Below, piece by piece: positions 7,269 to 16,465 of a DNA stretch of 64,000 nt. Origin of the DNA: an uncultured Bacilli bacterium (GTDB taxonomy: Bacteria > Bacillota_I > Bacilli_A > RF39 > UBA660); the NCBI GenBank assembly GCA_934131005.1, contig CAKOYV010000005.1:28600-92599 (forward strand), given 5' to 3'. Below the pieces are notes generated by a model, which was not told the origin of the DNA, searched no databases, and was given only the letters and a program-made list of their open reading frames with translations. Position numbers and translations under genes: made by a program. How positions within the stretch are numbered: the first letter of the stretch is position 1; each line of letters opens with the position of its first letter.

Positions 7269-7316
7269 TTGAGTAATGTTATTTTAAATGGTAATAAAAA
7301 GTTTAAAATTATGTAA
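7269..7316 (+). CDS. Possible 15-codon leader peptide before recF
   Basis: TTG at 7269 opens the frame MSNVILNGNKKFKIM and stops at 7316, 28 bases inside recF. A GGTG stretch lies about six bases upstream of the TTG. recF itself has no visible ribosome-binding site and an in-frame stop immediately before its ATG, so ribosomes may reach recF through this leader. Its sequence resembles no family I recognise. It may equally be chance; only the coupling logic supports it. Confidence 0.3.
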   Translation: MSNVILNGNKKFKIM

Positions 7317-8421
7317 TTATCGTAATTATGAAAATCTTTTTATAGATTTGGATGAACATCTTAATATATTTATTGGAGATAATGCTCAAGGTAAATCAAA
7401 TTTATTAGAATCTGTCGTTGTATTAGCTATTACTAAATCTTATATGAATGTTAAAGATAAAAATTTAATAAAAAATGGAGAAGATTTTACTTTGTTATCA
7501 GCTAAAGTTAGTTTTGATGGAGTAATTGATGAATTATTAGTTAGTTTTAGTGAAAATGTTAAGAAACTTAAAATCAATAATGTAGAAATAAAAAAATATA
7601 GTGATTATATATCAAAAATAAGATTTGTTTTGTTTAGTCCATATGATGTTGGAATATTCAAGGAATCTCCTTCGGTTAGGAGAAAACTTTTTAATATAGA
7701 GATAAGCCAGTTATCAAATAAATATGTAAAATTATTACAGAAATATAATGCTATTTTAAAGAAAAGGAATCAATTTTTAAAATATGTTAAAGAAACTGGT
7801 AAAAAAGATAATTTATATTTGGAGATTATTAATAATAAATTTTGTTCTTTGGCAGTTGATATAGTTGTTGCAAGACAAAAATTTGTTGATGATATAAATA
7901 AGTCTCTTGGAAGTATTTATGAGGAAATTACTGACTTTAGTGGTTTAGTTTTAAAATATAATAGTACTATTGAGTATGATATAGATAAATTAAAAATGAA
8001 AGACTTAATGTTGATGAGATTAAAGGATAACTTTGAACGTGAAGTTATGTATGGAATGACTTTTATTGGTTCTCATAGGGATGATTACTCGTTATTTTTA
8101 GAAGAACAGGATTTATCTATATATGGTTCTCAAGGACAGAATAGGTTAGCTATTTTGGCCTTGAAATTGTCAGAAATTTCAATTTTTAAAGAAGTTACTA
8201 ATGAATATCCTATTTTGTTGTTAGATGATGTTTTTAGCGAGCTTGATGTTAAAAAAAGGAATAGGATTGTTAAGTATATATTAAATGATGTTCAAACTAT
8301 TATTACAACGACAGATTTAAATATGATAGATGATAAAATAATAAAAAAAGCTAGAATTTTTGAAATTAATAGTGGTAATGTAGTGTTTGATAATAAGGAA
8401 GAAGGTATGCAAAGTGAATAA
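7288..8421 (+). CDS. recF: DNA replication and repair protein RecF
   Basis: RecF is an SMC/ABC-like ATPase that helps load RecA at gaps, together with RecO and RecR (recR is at 16.8 kb). Walker A GDNAQGKS is at 30-37, the ABC signature SQGQNRLAIL lies in the C-terminal third and the Walker B is PILLLDDVFSELD. Length of 377 residues is normal. The ATG at 7288 is preceded directly by an in-frame TAA, so no longer start exists, and there is no clear ribosome-binding site. The 3' end overlaps the gyrB start by eight bases. Confidence 0.96.
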   Translation: MVIKSLKLCNYRNYENLFIDLDEHLNIFIGDNAQGKSNLLESVVVLAITKSYMNVKDKNLIKNGEDFTLLSAKVSFDGVIDELLVSFSENVKKLKINNVEIKKYSDYISKIRFVLFSPYDVGIFKESPSVRRKLFNIEISQLSNKYVKLLQKYNAILKKRNQFLKYVKETGKKDNLYLEIINNKFCSLAVDIVVARQKFVDDINKSLGSIYEEITDFSGLVLKYNSTIEYDIDKLKMKDLMLMRLKDNFEREVMYGMTFIGSHRDDYSLFLEEQDLSIYGSQGQNRLAILALKLSEISIFKEVTNEYPILLLDDVFSELDVKKRNRIVKYILNDVQTIITTTDLNMIDDKIIKKARIFEINSGNVVFDNKEEGMQSE

Positions 8422-10327
8422 TGAACATTATGAGGCTTCGGATATTCAAGTTTTAGAAGGTTTGGAAGCAGTTAGAAAAAGACCTGGTATGTATATAGGT
8501 TCTACTAGTAGTAGAGGATTACACCATTTAGTATGGGAGATTGTGGATAATGCTATTGATGAGGCTTTGGCTGGTTATTGTGATGATATAGAAATAACAG
8601 TTAATAGTGATGGTTCCGTTACAGTAAAAGATGATGGTAGAGGAATACCTGTAGAAATTCATCCTAAAACAGGACTTTCAACTGTAGAGACTGTTTATAC
8701 AGTGTTACATGCTGGTGGTAAATTTGGTGGTGGAGGCTACAAAGTTAGTGGTGGTCTTCATGGTGTAGGTGCTTCAGTAGTAAATGCTTTAAGTAAATGG
8801 GTTGAAGTTACTGTTTATAAACATGGTAAAGTATATAATATTAAGTTTGCTAATGGTGGAAAAACTGTTAAACCACTTACGGTAGTTGGAGAATGTAGTG
8901 CTGATAGGACTGGAACAACTGTATCTTTTATGCCTGATGAGGAAATTTTTAGAGATACTACTGTTTTTGATTATGATACTTTGAAAGTAAGAGCAAGAGA
9001 ATTAGCTTTTCTTAATAAAGGATTAAGAATAATTTTGATGGACGATAGGGATGATAAGAAAGATACTTTCGTTTATGAAGGTGGAATTAAAGAATTTGTT
9101 AAGTACGTTAATAAAAATAAGACACCTATTCATAATGATATTGTTTATGTTGAAGGTGTGGAAAATGATATTTCTATGGAAGTTGCCTTACAATATAATG
9201 ATGGAGATAAAGCCAGCATTTATTCTTTTGTTAATAATATCATAACACCAGAAGGTGGAACTCATGAAGATGGTGTTAAGATGGCTTTGACAAGAATTAT
9301 TAATAATTATGCTAAATCTAATCGAATAATGAAAGATAATGATGCTCCATTATCTGGTGATGATGTTCGTGAAGGTATTACAATGATTGTTTCGGCAAAA
9401 GTTCCAGAACCTCAATTTGAAGGACAAACAAAAACAAAACTTGGTAATAGTGAAGTTAGAAAAGTTGCTGCTAGTATATTTGGGAAGGAATTTGAAAGAT
9501 TTTTGTTAGAGCATCCTAATGATGCTAGAATTATAATAGAAAAGGCTATGATTGCTGCTAGAGCTCGTGTTGCTGCTAAGAGAGCAAGAGAACTTACTAG
9601 AAGAAAAGGTGGTCTTGAAGTTACTAATTTCTGGGGAAAACTTACAGATTGTTCTTCTAAAGATGCTACAATATCAGAAATGTTTATAGTTGAGGGAGAT
9701 TCAGCAGCTGGTTCAGCGGTTAGTGGAAGAGATCCTATTACACAAGCTATATTACCTATTAGAGGTAAAATACTTAATGTTGAAAAGGCTAGGCTAGATA
9801 AGGTTTTAGCTAATGAAGAAATAAGAACTATGATAACAGCTTTGGGGACTGGAATAGGGGAAGAATTTGATATTTCTAAATTAAGATATTATAAGATAGT
9901 TATTATGACAGATGCTGATGTTGATGGTGAACATATTAGAACTTTGCTTTTGACGCTATTTTATAGGTATTTTAGGCCTCTTATTGAAGGGGGGCATATA
10001 TATGCTGCGCAACCACCTCTTTATTCTGTTAAGTACGGTAAAAATATTAAATATGTACTTGATGATGATGAGCTTGATAAATATGTTAAAACTTTACCAG
10101 AAAATGCTAAGTATGAGATTGGTAGAATGAAAGGTTTGGGTGAGATGGATCCTGAAGAATTGCGTGAAACGACTATGGGAATATCTATGAGAGTATTGAA
10201 ACAGATAACTATGGATGATGCAATGGCTGCTGACGAGGTATTTCAACTGCTAATGGGTGAAGAAGTTGGTCCTAGAAGACAGTTTATTGAAGAAAATGCT
10301 TTGAAAGTTGAAAATCTTGATATTTAA
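8414..10327 (+). CDS. gyrB: DNA gyrase subunit B
   Basis: The ATPase subunit of gyrase. The N-terminal GHKL ATPase domain shows EIVDNAIDEAL, DDGRGIPV and the lid GGLHGVGASVVNALS; the TOPRIM domain has the catalytic EGDSAAG and metal-binding DADVDG; the protein ends with the conserved RRQFIEENAL. The start is GTG at 8414 (MNNEHYEASDIQVLEGLEAV) with GAAGG eight bases upstream; a TTG nine codons earlier in frame is less likely. About 637 residues. The start overlaps recF by eight bases, and gyrA follows after 19 bases with a strong ribosome-binding site, so recF-gyrB-gyrA form one operon. Confidence 0.97.
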   Translation: MNNEHYEASDIQVLEGLEAVRKRPGMYIGSTSSRGLHHLVWEIVDNAIDEALAGYCDDIEITVNSDGSVTVKDDGRGIPVEIHPKTGLSTVETVYTVLHAGGKFGGGGYKVSGGLHGVGASVVNALSKWVEVTVYKHGKVYNIKFANGGKTVKPLTVVGECSADRTGTTVSFMPDEEIFRDTTVFDYDTLKVRARELAFLNKGLRIILMDDRDDKKDTFVYEGGIKEFVKYVNKNKTPIHNDIVYVEGVENDISMEVALQYNDGDKASIYSFVNNIITPEGGTHEDGVKMALTRIINNYAKSNRIMKDNDAPLSGDDVREGITMIVSAKVPEPQFEGQTKTKLGNSEVRKVAASIFGKEFERFLLEHPNDARIIIEKAMIAARARVAAKRARELTRRKGGLEVTNFWGKLTDCSSKDATISEMFIVEGDSAAGSAVSGRDPITQAILPIRGKILNVEKARLDKVLANEEIRTMITALGTGIGEEFDISKLRYYKIVIMTDADVDGEHIRTLLLTLFYRYFRPLIEGGHIYAAQPPLYSVKYGKNIKYVLDDDELDKYVKTLPENAKYEIGRMKGLGEMDPEELRETTMGISMRVLKQITMDDAMAADEVFQLLMGEEVGPRRQFIEENALKVENLDI

Positions 10328-10346
10328 GATTTTTAGGAGGTAGAAA

Positions 10347-12821
10347 ATGGAAGAACAAATTAGAGATAGAAAAGTAACAGTTGATATTATTCATGAAATG
10401 AAAAAATCTTTTTTGGATTATTCGATGAGTGTAATTGTTGCTAGAGCTATACCAGATGTTAAGGATGGTTTGAAACCAGTTCATAGAAGAGTTCTTTATA
10501 CGTTGTATGAAGAAGGTATGACTCCAGATAAAAAATATCAAAAAAGTGCTAATGCAGTAGGAGCTGTAATGGGTCATTATCATCCTCATGGAGATTCAGC
10601 TATTTATGATACAATGGTCCGTATGGCTCAAGATTTTACTTATAGACACTGTTTAGTTGATGGTCATGGAAATTTCGGTTCAATAGATGGATTTGGTGCA
10701 GCAGCTAGCCGTTATACGGAAGCTAGATTGGCTAAAATATCTATGGAAATGTTGAGAGATTTAAATAAAGATACTGTAGATTTTCAAGAAAATTATGATG
10801 GTCAGAGAAGAGAGCCAGTGGTTTTACCTAGTAGATTTCCTAATATTTTAGTTAATGGTAATATGGGAATTGCTGTTGGAATGGCTACTAATATTCCACC
10901 TCATAATTTGGGAGAAACTATTGATGCATGTGTTGCATATATAGATAATCCTGATATTAGTGTTGATGAACTTATGCAGTATATTAAAGGACCTGATTTT
11001 CCAACTGCAGGTGTTATACTTGGAAATAGCGGAATAAAAAAAGCTTTTGAGACTGGAAAGGGTTCTATAACTATTAGAGGAATGGCTACTATAGAAACGG
11101 TTCATGGTAGAGATAAGATTATTATTACTGAAATACCTTATCAAGTTAATAAAAAGGCTTTGATAACAAGAATTGGAGAATTAGTTAGGGATAAGGTTAT
11201 AGATGGAATATCTAATTTAAGTGATGAATCGGCTTTGGAAGGAATAAAAATTGTAATAGATGTTAAAAAAGATGCTAATGCTAATGTTGTTTTGAATAAT
11301 TTGTATAAGCATACTCAATTACAAATTTCGTATGGAATAAATTTCTTGATGTTAGTTGATGGTAGTCCTAAGACTATTGGATTAAGGACTATTTTTGAAA
11401 AATATGTTGAACATCAAAGAAATGTTATTTATAGAAGATGTCAATTTGAATTGAAAAAGTATAAAGCTAGATTACATATTTTAGAAGGTTTGAAAATAGC
11501 TTTAGATAATATTGATAGAGTGATAGAAATTATAAGAGAATCTGAGACGGATGCTATTGCTCAGGAAGGTTTGATGGCTGAATTCAAGCTTTCTGAGGCT
11601 CAATCTCAAGCTATTTTGGAAATGAGGTTGAAACGTCTTACAGGATTAGAAAAAGCTAAAATTGAGGCTGAAATAGCCGAATTATTGGGAATGATAAAAG
11701 AGTTAGAAGAAATAATTTCTAGTGAAACTAAGATTTTTGAAGTTATAAAAAAAGAAATGTTAGAAATAAAAGAAAAATATGCAGACGAAAGAAGAACACA
11801 TATTGATATGACAGCTATTGATTATATTGAAGATGAATCTTTAATTCCTGTTGAAAATGTTGTTATAACTTTAACTAATAAAGGATATATAAAACGTATG
11901 TTAGTTGATACTTATAAAACTCAAAACAGAGGTGGAGTAGGAGTTAAAGGAATGGCAACTAATGAGGAAGATTTTGTTGAACATATTATAAATGCTGTTT
12001 CTCATGATTATATTTTGTTCTTTACAAGTAAAGGTAGAGTATTTAGAATAAAAGGTTACGAGATTCCAGAATATAGTAGACAATCAAAAGGATTACCAAT
12101 AGTTAACTTATTGAGTTTAGATAAAGATGAAAAAGTTACTTCTTTGTTAAAAATATCATCAGAAGATGACGCAAAATATTTAACGTTTGCTACAAAAAAT
12201 GGCTTGATCAAAAGGACTGATGTTAAGGAATTTGAAAGCATTAGAAATAATGGTAAAAAAGCAATAACGTTAAAGGATGGAGATGAATTAATATCTGTTA
12301 AGAAGACAACTGGAAAAAGCGAGATTTTAATGGCTTCATCTAGTGGTAGAATGGTTCGTTTTAACGAAGATTGTGTAAGAGTTATGGGAAGAAGTGCTTC
12401 TGGTGTTAAAGGTATTGATTTATGCAATGGTATCTTGGTTGGAATGGAAGTTGTGGAAAACGGGCAACAAGTATTTGTTATAACAGCCAATGGTTACGGT
12501 AAAAAAACTCCAATTGATGAGTATAGGATAACAAATAGAGCTGGTAAAGGTGTTAAAACATTGAATATAACTGAGAAAAATGGAGATATAGTAGCATTTA
12601 AAACAGTATCTGAAGGAGATAAAGATTTAATGATAGTTACAACTGAAGGAGTTATTATAAGGATTGATGTTAATCAAATTTCTACTATGAGTAGAGTTAC
12701 TCAAGGAGTTAGATTAATTAATTTAAGAGATGGTCAATATGTTAGTACTGTAACTATTGTTGATAGAGAAAATGATTTATTAGATACTGATGAGAATGCA
12801 GAATCAATTGAAGAAAATTAG
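10347..12821 (+). CDS. gyrA: DNA gyrase subunit A
   Basis: The cleavage-religation subunit of gyrase, 824 residues. The active-site Tyr is Y123 in AASRYTEARL. The quinolone region reads HGDSAIYDTM, with Ser84 and Asp88 corresponding to the drug-sensitive residues of E. coli (Ser83 and Asp87). A GyrA-box-like TQNRGGVGVKGM near 520 opens the C-terminal beta-pinwheel that wraps DNA; with this box it should be a gyrase rather than a topo IV subunit, as does pairing with gyrB. AGGAGG lies ahead of the ATG, and a terminator follows. Confidence 0.97.
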   Translation: MEEQIRDRKVTVDIIHEMKKSFLDYSMSVIVARAIPDVKDGLKPVHRRVLYTLYEEGMTPDKKYQKSANAVGAVMGHYHPHGDSAIYDTMVRMAQDFTYRHCLVDGHGNFGSIDGFGAAASRYTEARLAKISMEMLRDLNKDTVDFQENYDGQRREPVVLPSRFPNILVNGNMGIAVGMATNIPPHNLGETIDACVAYIDNPDISVDELMQYIKGPDFPTAGVILGNSGIKKAFETGKGSITIRGMATIETVHGRDKIIITEIPYQVNKKALITRIGELVRDKVIDGISNLSDESALEGIKIVIDVKKDANANVVLNNLYKHTQLQISYGINFLMLVDGSPKTIGLRTIFEKYVEHQRNVIYRRCQFELKKYKARLHILEGLKIALDNIDRVIEIIRESETDAIAQEGLMAEFKLSEAQSQAILEMRLKRLTGLEKAKIEAEIAELLGMIKELEEIISSETKIFEVIKKEMLEIKEKYADERRTHIDMTAIDYIEDESLIPVENVVITLTNKGYIKRMLVDTYKTQNRGGVGVKGMATNEEDFVEHIINAVSHDYILFFTSKGRVFRIKGYEIPEYSRQSKGLPIVNLLSLDKDEKVTSLLKISSEDDAKYLTFATKNGLIKRTDVKEFESIRNNGKKAITLKDGDELISVKKTTGKSEILMASSSGRMVRFNEDCVRVMGRSASGVKGIDLCNGILVGMEVVENGQQVFVITANGYGKKTPIDEYRITNRAGKGVKTLNITEKNGDIVAFKTVSEGDKDLMIVTTEGVIIRIDVNQISTMSRVTQGVRLINLRDGQYVSTVTIVDRENDLLDTDENAESIEEN

Positions 12822-12841
12822 ATAATAATAACAAGAAATTT

Positions 12842-12874
12842 GAACTTATATATAATTATATAAGTTCTTTTTTT
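12842..12874 (+). terminator. gyrA terminator
   Basis: A 9-bp perfect stem (GAACTTATA / TATAAGTTC) with an 8-base loop and seven T. Confidence 0.85.
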
Positions 12875-12942
12875 GCGACTTTTTCTGTGGAAAACTCTTT
12901 TTGGTGCAATAAAACGATAACAAATAAAAAGTACATTAATTA

Positions 12943-12958
12943 TGTTTCACGTGAAACA
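12943..12958. promoter_or_regulatory. parS site 1
   Basis: Perfect TGTTTCACGTGAAACA, the 16-bp ParB/Spo0J binding palindrome. A TTTTCCACA DnaA box begins 10 bases after it. ParB is encoded in this window at 45.3 kb. Confidence 0.95.
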
Positions 12959-13606
12959 TGAATATGATTTTCCACAGTATATAGAATTATCTTTAATATT
13001 TATTTTGATGAAGGAATATTATTTATAAAGTAATTTAATTTTTTTCTTTTAAACAGTTTTGTTGTTTGTTTAATTTATTTAATAACCAAATAAAATTTCT
13101 TTAAGAAGATAAGAATAATATTATAATATTCTTACTTAAAATTAATTCTTCACACCTTTAAAGAGTATGTTACATTTGAATATTAAGATTATAAATATTT
13201 CATTTTTGGAGTTTTTTCTATTATTTAAAACATGTGGATAAATAAAAAATAATAGATAGTGGATGATAGTATTATCTCTTGGCTACTTTTCATTATTATT
13301 CTATTTATATTATTTTATATTTTTTGATGGATTTCTATTATGTAAAAAAAATTAATATATGGATTCTAAATAAAGTATATTTCCACATTTTGTCCTATTT
13401 TTAATTTAAGAAAATAAATTTAGTTTATAACTGAAAAAAATATAAATTAGATTAACTTTTTTAAAAAACTCACAGTTGGGTTATTTTTTATTAATAATTA
13501 TTAATTTTATTAGCTTATAAATATTTTGAAAATTTATAATAATTAATGGTATTTATAGTTTGTAATAGTATATAAGAAACGATAATGAAATGTAAAATAA
13601 AAAATA

Positions 13607-13622
13607 TGTTTCACGTGAAACA
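13607..13622. promoter_or_regulatory. parS site 2
   Basis: Perfect TGTTTCACGTGAAACA followed by TAAAAG and the DnaA box TTTTCCACA at 13629-13637. Confidence 0.95.
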
Positions 13623-14397
13623 TAAAAGTTTTCCACAAGCTATAAATTTTATTTAATTTTTAATTGGAAACTTCAAGATATAAATAAAACTCTTTTTTAA
13701 GAGTTTATAAATTATTTTCAACAGTATTGTGAATTTTTATTTGAAATGTCAAAATATTAATTATTTTTTCCTGTGGATAAGTGATAAATTAAAATACAAA
13801 TTATAATGATTATTTTATTTAAATAAATATTTCAAAATTAGAGTTGCTTGTCTCTGATGATAGTGTTAATTGTGGAATATGTTGAGGAAAGAATTGTGAT
13901 GAATTATATAAATAGAGAATTAATTATTTTTCTTGGTTCTTAAAATTGAAAAAGGACATATAAAATACTGTATTTTAATGAATGGTGTTTACTTTTTTTT
14001 GAATATTAATAAAAAATTATTAATGTTGTTTATACAAATTTTTTATTAATATATTTATTAATATTAATATAGAATTTTTAGATAAATTTGATTATTTTTA
14101 ATATTTAAAAGATAAAAATTAGATGAGTGAAATGAAAAAATCTTGACATGATTAAATCATAGAGTAATAACATTAAGTATTAATAATGTAATAAATGTTG
14201 AGATATTACTTTTATAACAAACTCTTTTTTTAGTTTTTATATGTTATTATCTTCTCATTTCATAGTGATAAAAAATGTTGTGCAATTATATAAAAAAATA
14301 TATTATGATGTTTAATTGGTTATCAACATATTATGATTAAAAGATTAAAAAAATTTAGTTTTTTCAACAATTTTGATTATTTAATGTAATATGTTCA

Positions 14398-14413
14398 TGT
14401 TTCACGTGGAACA
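14398..14413. promoter_or_regulatory. parS site 3 (one mismatch)
   Basis: TGTTTCACGTGGAACA, one base from the perfect palindrome, followed by the same TAAAAG spacer and DnaA box TTTTCCACA (14420-14428) as site 2. Confidence 0.88.
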
Positions 14414-14495
14414 TAAAAGTTTTCCACACTCTTATAATTTAAGGGGGAAAATTTTTGAAGTTTTTAATTTTAGGATGAAATATAGTAATTTTTTA

Positions 14496-14524
14496 TTGAT
14501 TTTATTTTATAGATATAGTATAAT
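14496..14524 (+). promoter_or_regulatory. Promoter of the SRP RNA gene
   Basis: TTGATT 14496-14501, 17-base spacer, TATAAT 14519-14524; transcription would begin at about 14531, the first base of the RNA stem. Confidence 0.75.
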
Positions 14525-14530
14525 TAAGAT

Positions 14531-14602
14531 GTGCAACGGTATTCTTTTGGAACCAAGTCAGGATTGGAAGATAGCAGCTTTAACAAAATGTGCCGTGTGC
14601 AC
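14531..14602 (+). ncRNA. ffs: Signal recognition particle RNA (small, 4.5S-like)
   Basis: The core contains the near-invariant SRP helix-8 signature: ACCAAGTCAGGA, then TTGGAAG and ATAGCAGC, then a strand ending TGCCGTGTGCAC. The ends pair (GTGCAACGG with CCG...TGTGCAC) to close a single rod of about 72 nt, the minimal SRP form without an Alu domain. A T run directly after the closing stem gives intrinsic termination. It binds Ffh for co-translational targeting. In Bacillus the equivalent scr gene lies just upstream of dnaX, the same position as here. Confidence 0.9.
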
Positions 14603-14629
14603 TTTTTTTTATTTATTACATGTGGAAAA

Positions 14630-14665
14630 CTATATTTTCACGAACTTTTGTTCGCGAAAATATAG
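14630..14665. repeat. Long stable hairpin after the SRP gene
   Basis: 16-bp stem (14630-14645 with 14650-14665) with loop TTTT and a single A-C mismatch. There is no T run, so it is not a normal terminator. A TGTGGAAAA DnaA-like box lies immediately before it (14621-14629) and an AT-rich tract after it. Confidence 0.7.
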
Positions 14666-14745
14666 AAATTATTCAAAATTATATATAAATTCTGTATAAT
14701 TTATGTTATAATAATAGTGTTGTAATTTTTAGGTGGGGTGATTGT

Positions 14746-16449
14746 GTGAGTTATCTTGCTTTATATAGAAAATATAGGCCAAATAATTTTAAAGATTTGG
14801 TTGGGCAAAATGATGTCGCTGATGTTATAAAAAATGAAATATTGAATAATAAAATTTCTCATGCTTATTTATTTTCTGGTCCTAGAGGAACGGGGAAAAC
14901 ATCAACTGCTAAAATAATAGCTAGGATGGTTAATTGTCATAATTTAGGAGATGATGGTGTTCCATGTGGTGAGTGTGATGGATGTCGAAATTTTAATAGT
15001 AGTAGTGATGTTGTTGAAATAGATGCAGCTTCTAATAATGGTGTAGATGAAATAAGAGAACTTAGGGATAAAGTAAATTTAGTTCCTACTTCAGGTAAAT
15101 ATAAAATTTATATAATTGATGAAGTTCATATGTTGACTACACAAGCTTTTAATGCTTTATTGAAAACTTTAGAAGAACCACCAGCACATGCTATATTTAT
15201 ATTGGCGACTACAGAATTTTATAAAATACCTGCAACAGTCGTTTCTAGGTGTCAAAGATTTCAATTTTTAAAATTTTCAATTAATGAAATAAGTGATAGA
15301 TTGAGGCAAATTGCAAGTTTAGAAAATATAGATGTTTCTGATGATGTTTTATATGAAATAGCTAGGTTGGCAGATGGTGGGTTGAGAGATGCTATTAATA
15401 TGTTTGATCAATTATCATCTTATAAAAAAAATTCGTTGACTGTTGATGATGTATATAAATTGAATGGTGTCGTTTCTTATGACGAACTTGCTAAATTGTT
15501 AATGTTTGTTAAGAAAAATCAAGTTGCAGAAGTTATTGATTTTCTTAATCTCGTAGATAAAATGGGGAAAAGTTTATCACATTTTATTGGGGATTTACTT
15601 GAATTTTTAAAGGATATTTTGATATATAAGAGTACTTCTGAATTTAACGGAAGTATTAAACTTAAGAATGAAAAAATAAGGGAAATATCTGATATTTACT
15701 CAATAGAAGAAATATATGATTTGATTATTTCAATAAATGAACTTATGAATAGTATTAAAAATTCAAGTTTTTCTATTATTTTAATAATTTCGTTTTTTAT
15801 ATCAAAAATAGAAATAATGAAAAAAAATAATGATTTAGAAGAAGATGTAAAAGATATTGAGAATTCTGATTTTGACAAAAAAATTAGTTGTAGTAATGAA
15901 AAATCATCAATTGAGATTGAAATCAATGATAATACTAACACTATAAAGCAAAAATCTTTTATATTTGATGAACGTTTGAAAAAAATTCGGATTAATAATA
16001 CGTTTGCAACTGCATCAAAACAATTGAAAAGTAAATTTTTAGAAAGATGGAAAGATTTTGTAGATAAAATTGAACTTGATAGAAGTAATTCTTTGGCTGG
16101 AATTATAGGAGATGTAGAGGTTTTGGTTGTTGGAAATAGTAATGTTATATTTTTGGTTAAGTATGATTCTTTGTTAGATAGAATATATAATTATGTTTTA
16201 GATTTAGAAAAAGAACTGGTAGATATTTATAATGTTGATTATAAAATAGTTTTTCTTGCTAGTGATGAGTGGAATTACGAAAAAGAAAAATATATAAATA
16301 ATTTGAAAATAGGTAAAAAATATGATTATATAGATGAAAATGATGATATTAATAATGGAAATGATGAAAAAGTTGAAAATATTGTTTCATCTGATGATGT
16401 TGATAAATTAATATCGTTAGTTGGAAATGATGTTATTTCATATGAATAA
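14746..16449 (+). CDS. dnaX: DNA polymerase III subunit gamma/tau
   Basis: The clamp-loader motor protein. Residues 1-230 form the AAA+ core beginning SYLALYRKYRPNNFKDLVGQ, Walker A GPRGTGKT at 45-52, a zinc module with Cys64, 74, 77 and 80, Walker B YIIDEVHML and the sensor SRCQRFQF. The long, charged and poorly conserved C terminus is of tau type (567 residues), which would bind the polymerase; no slippery frameshift heptamer was sought in detail. The start is GTG at 14746 after AGGTGGGGTG. A TATAAT box with preceding TGT at 14707-14712 may be its promoter. It heads a ten-gene operon. Confidence 0.96.
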   Translation: MSYLALYRKYRPNNFKDLVGQNDVADVIKNEILNNKISHAYLFSGPRGTGKTSTAKIIARMVNCHNLGDDGVPCGECDGCRNFNSSSDVVEIDAASNNGVDEIRELRDKVNLVPTSGKYKIYIIDEVHMLTTQAFNALLKTLEEPPAHAIFILATTEFYKIPATVVSRCQRFQFLKFSINEISDRLRQIASLENIDVSDDVLYEIARLADGGLRDAINMFDQLSSYKKNSLTVDDVYKLNGVVSYDELAKLLMFVKKNQVAEVIDFLNLVDKMGKSLSHFIGDLLEFLKDILIYKSTSEFNGSIKLKNEKIREISDIYSIEEIYDLIISINELMNSIKNSSFSIILIISFFISKIEIMKKNNDLEEDVKDIENSDFDKKISCSNEKSSIEIEINDNTNTIKQKSFIFDERLKKIRINNTFATASKQLKSKFLERWKDFVDKIELDRSNSLAGIIGDVEVLVVGNSNVIFLVKYDSLLDRIYNYVLDLEKELVDIYNVDYKIVFLASDEWNYEKEKYINNLKIGKKYDYIDENDDINNGNDEKVENIVSSDDVDKLISLVGNDVISYE

Positions 16450-16465
16450 TGAAAGGGTGAATATA

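Larger units (their letters stand above)
12875..14529. other. 1.65-kb AT-rich spacer with parS sites and scattered DnaA boxes, no protein gene
   Basis: Between the gyrA terminator and the SRP RNA gene no frame has codon use or a start like the neighbours. Visible elements are three parS sites (listed separately) and candidate DnaA boxes at 12886, 12968, 13233 (perfect TGTGGATAA), 13379, 13629, 13772 (perfect TGTGGATAA), 13871 (weak) and 14420. An 8-bp hairpin AAACTCTT-TTTT-AAGAGTTT lies at about 13687-13706, and an ATGATT-A-AATCAT palindrome near 14148-14160 follows a TTGACA. The stretch looks like a segregation/DnaA-titration centre close to oriC. A short frame at 14391-14699 merely crosses a parS and the SRP RNA. 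Confidence 0.75.

Noticed and set aside
10284..12490. Several minus-strand frames of 60-144 codons under gyrB/gyrA
   Set aside because: Their composition mirrors the complement of conserved gyrase codons, with no start signals; shadows only.
14144..14175. TTGACA-led promoter and small RNA in the gyrA-dnaX spacer
   Set aside because: A TTGACA lies near 14145, but the -10 match (TAATAA) is weak and no structured RNA or terminator follows.
14391..14699. 102-codon plus-strand frame upstream of dnaX
   Set aside because: It crosses parS site 3, a DnaA box, the SRP RNA and its T-run terminator, has no ribosome-binding site and resembles no protein.
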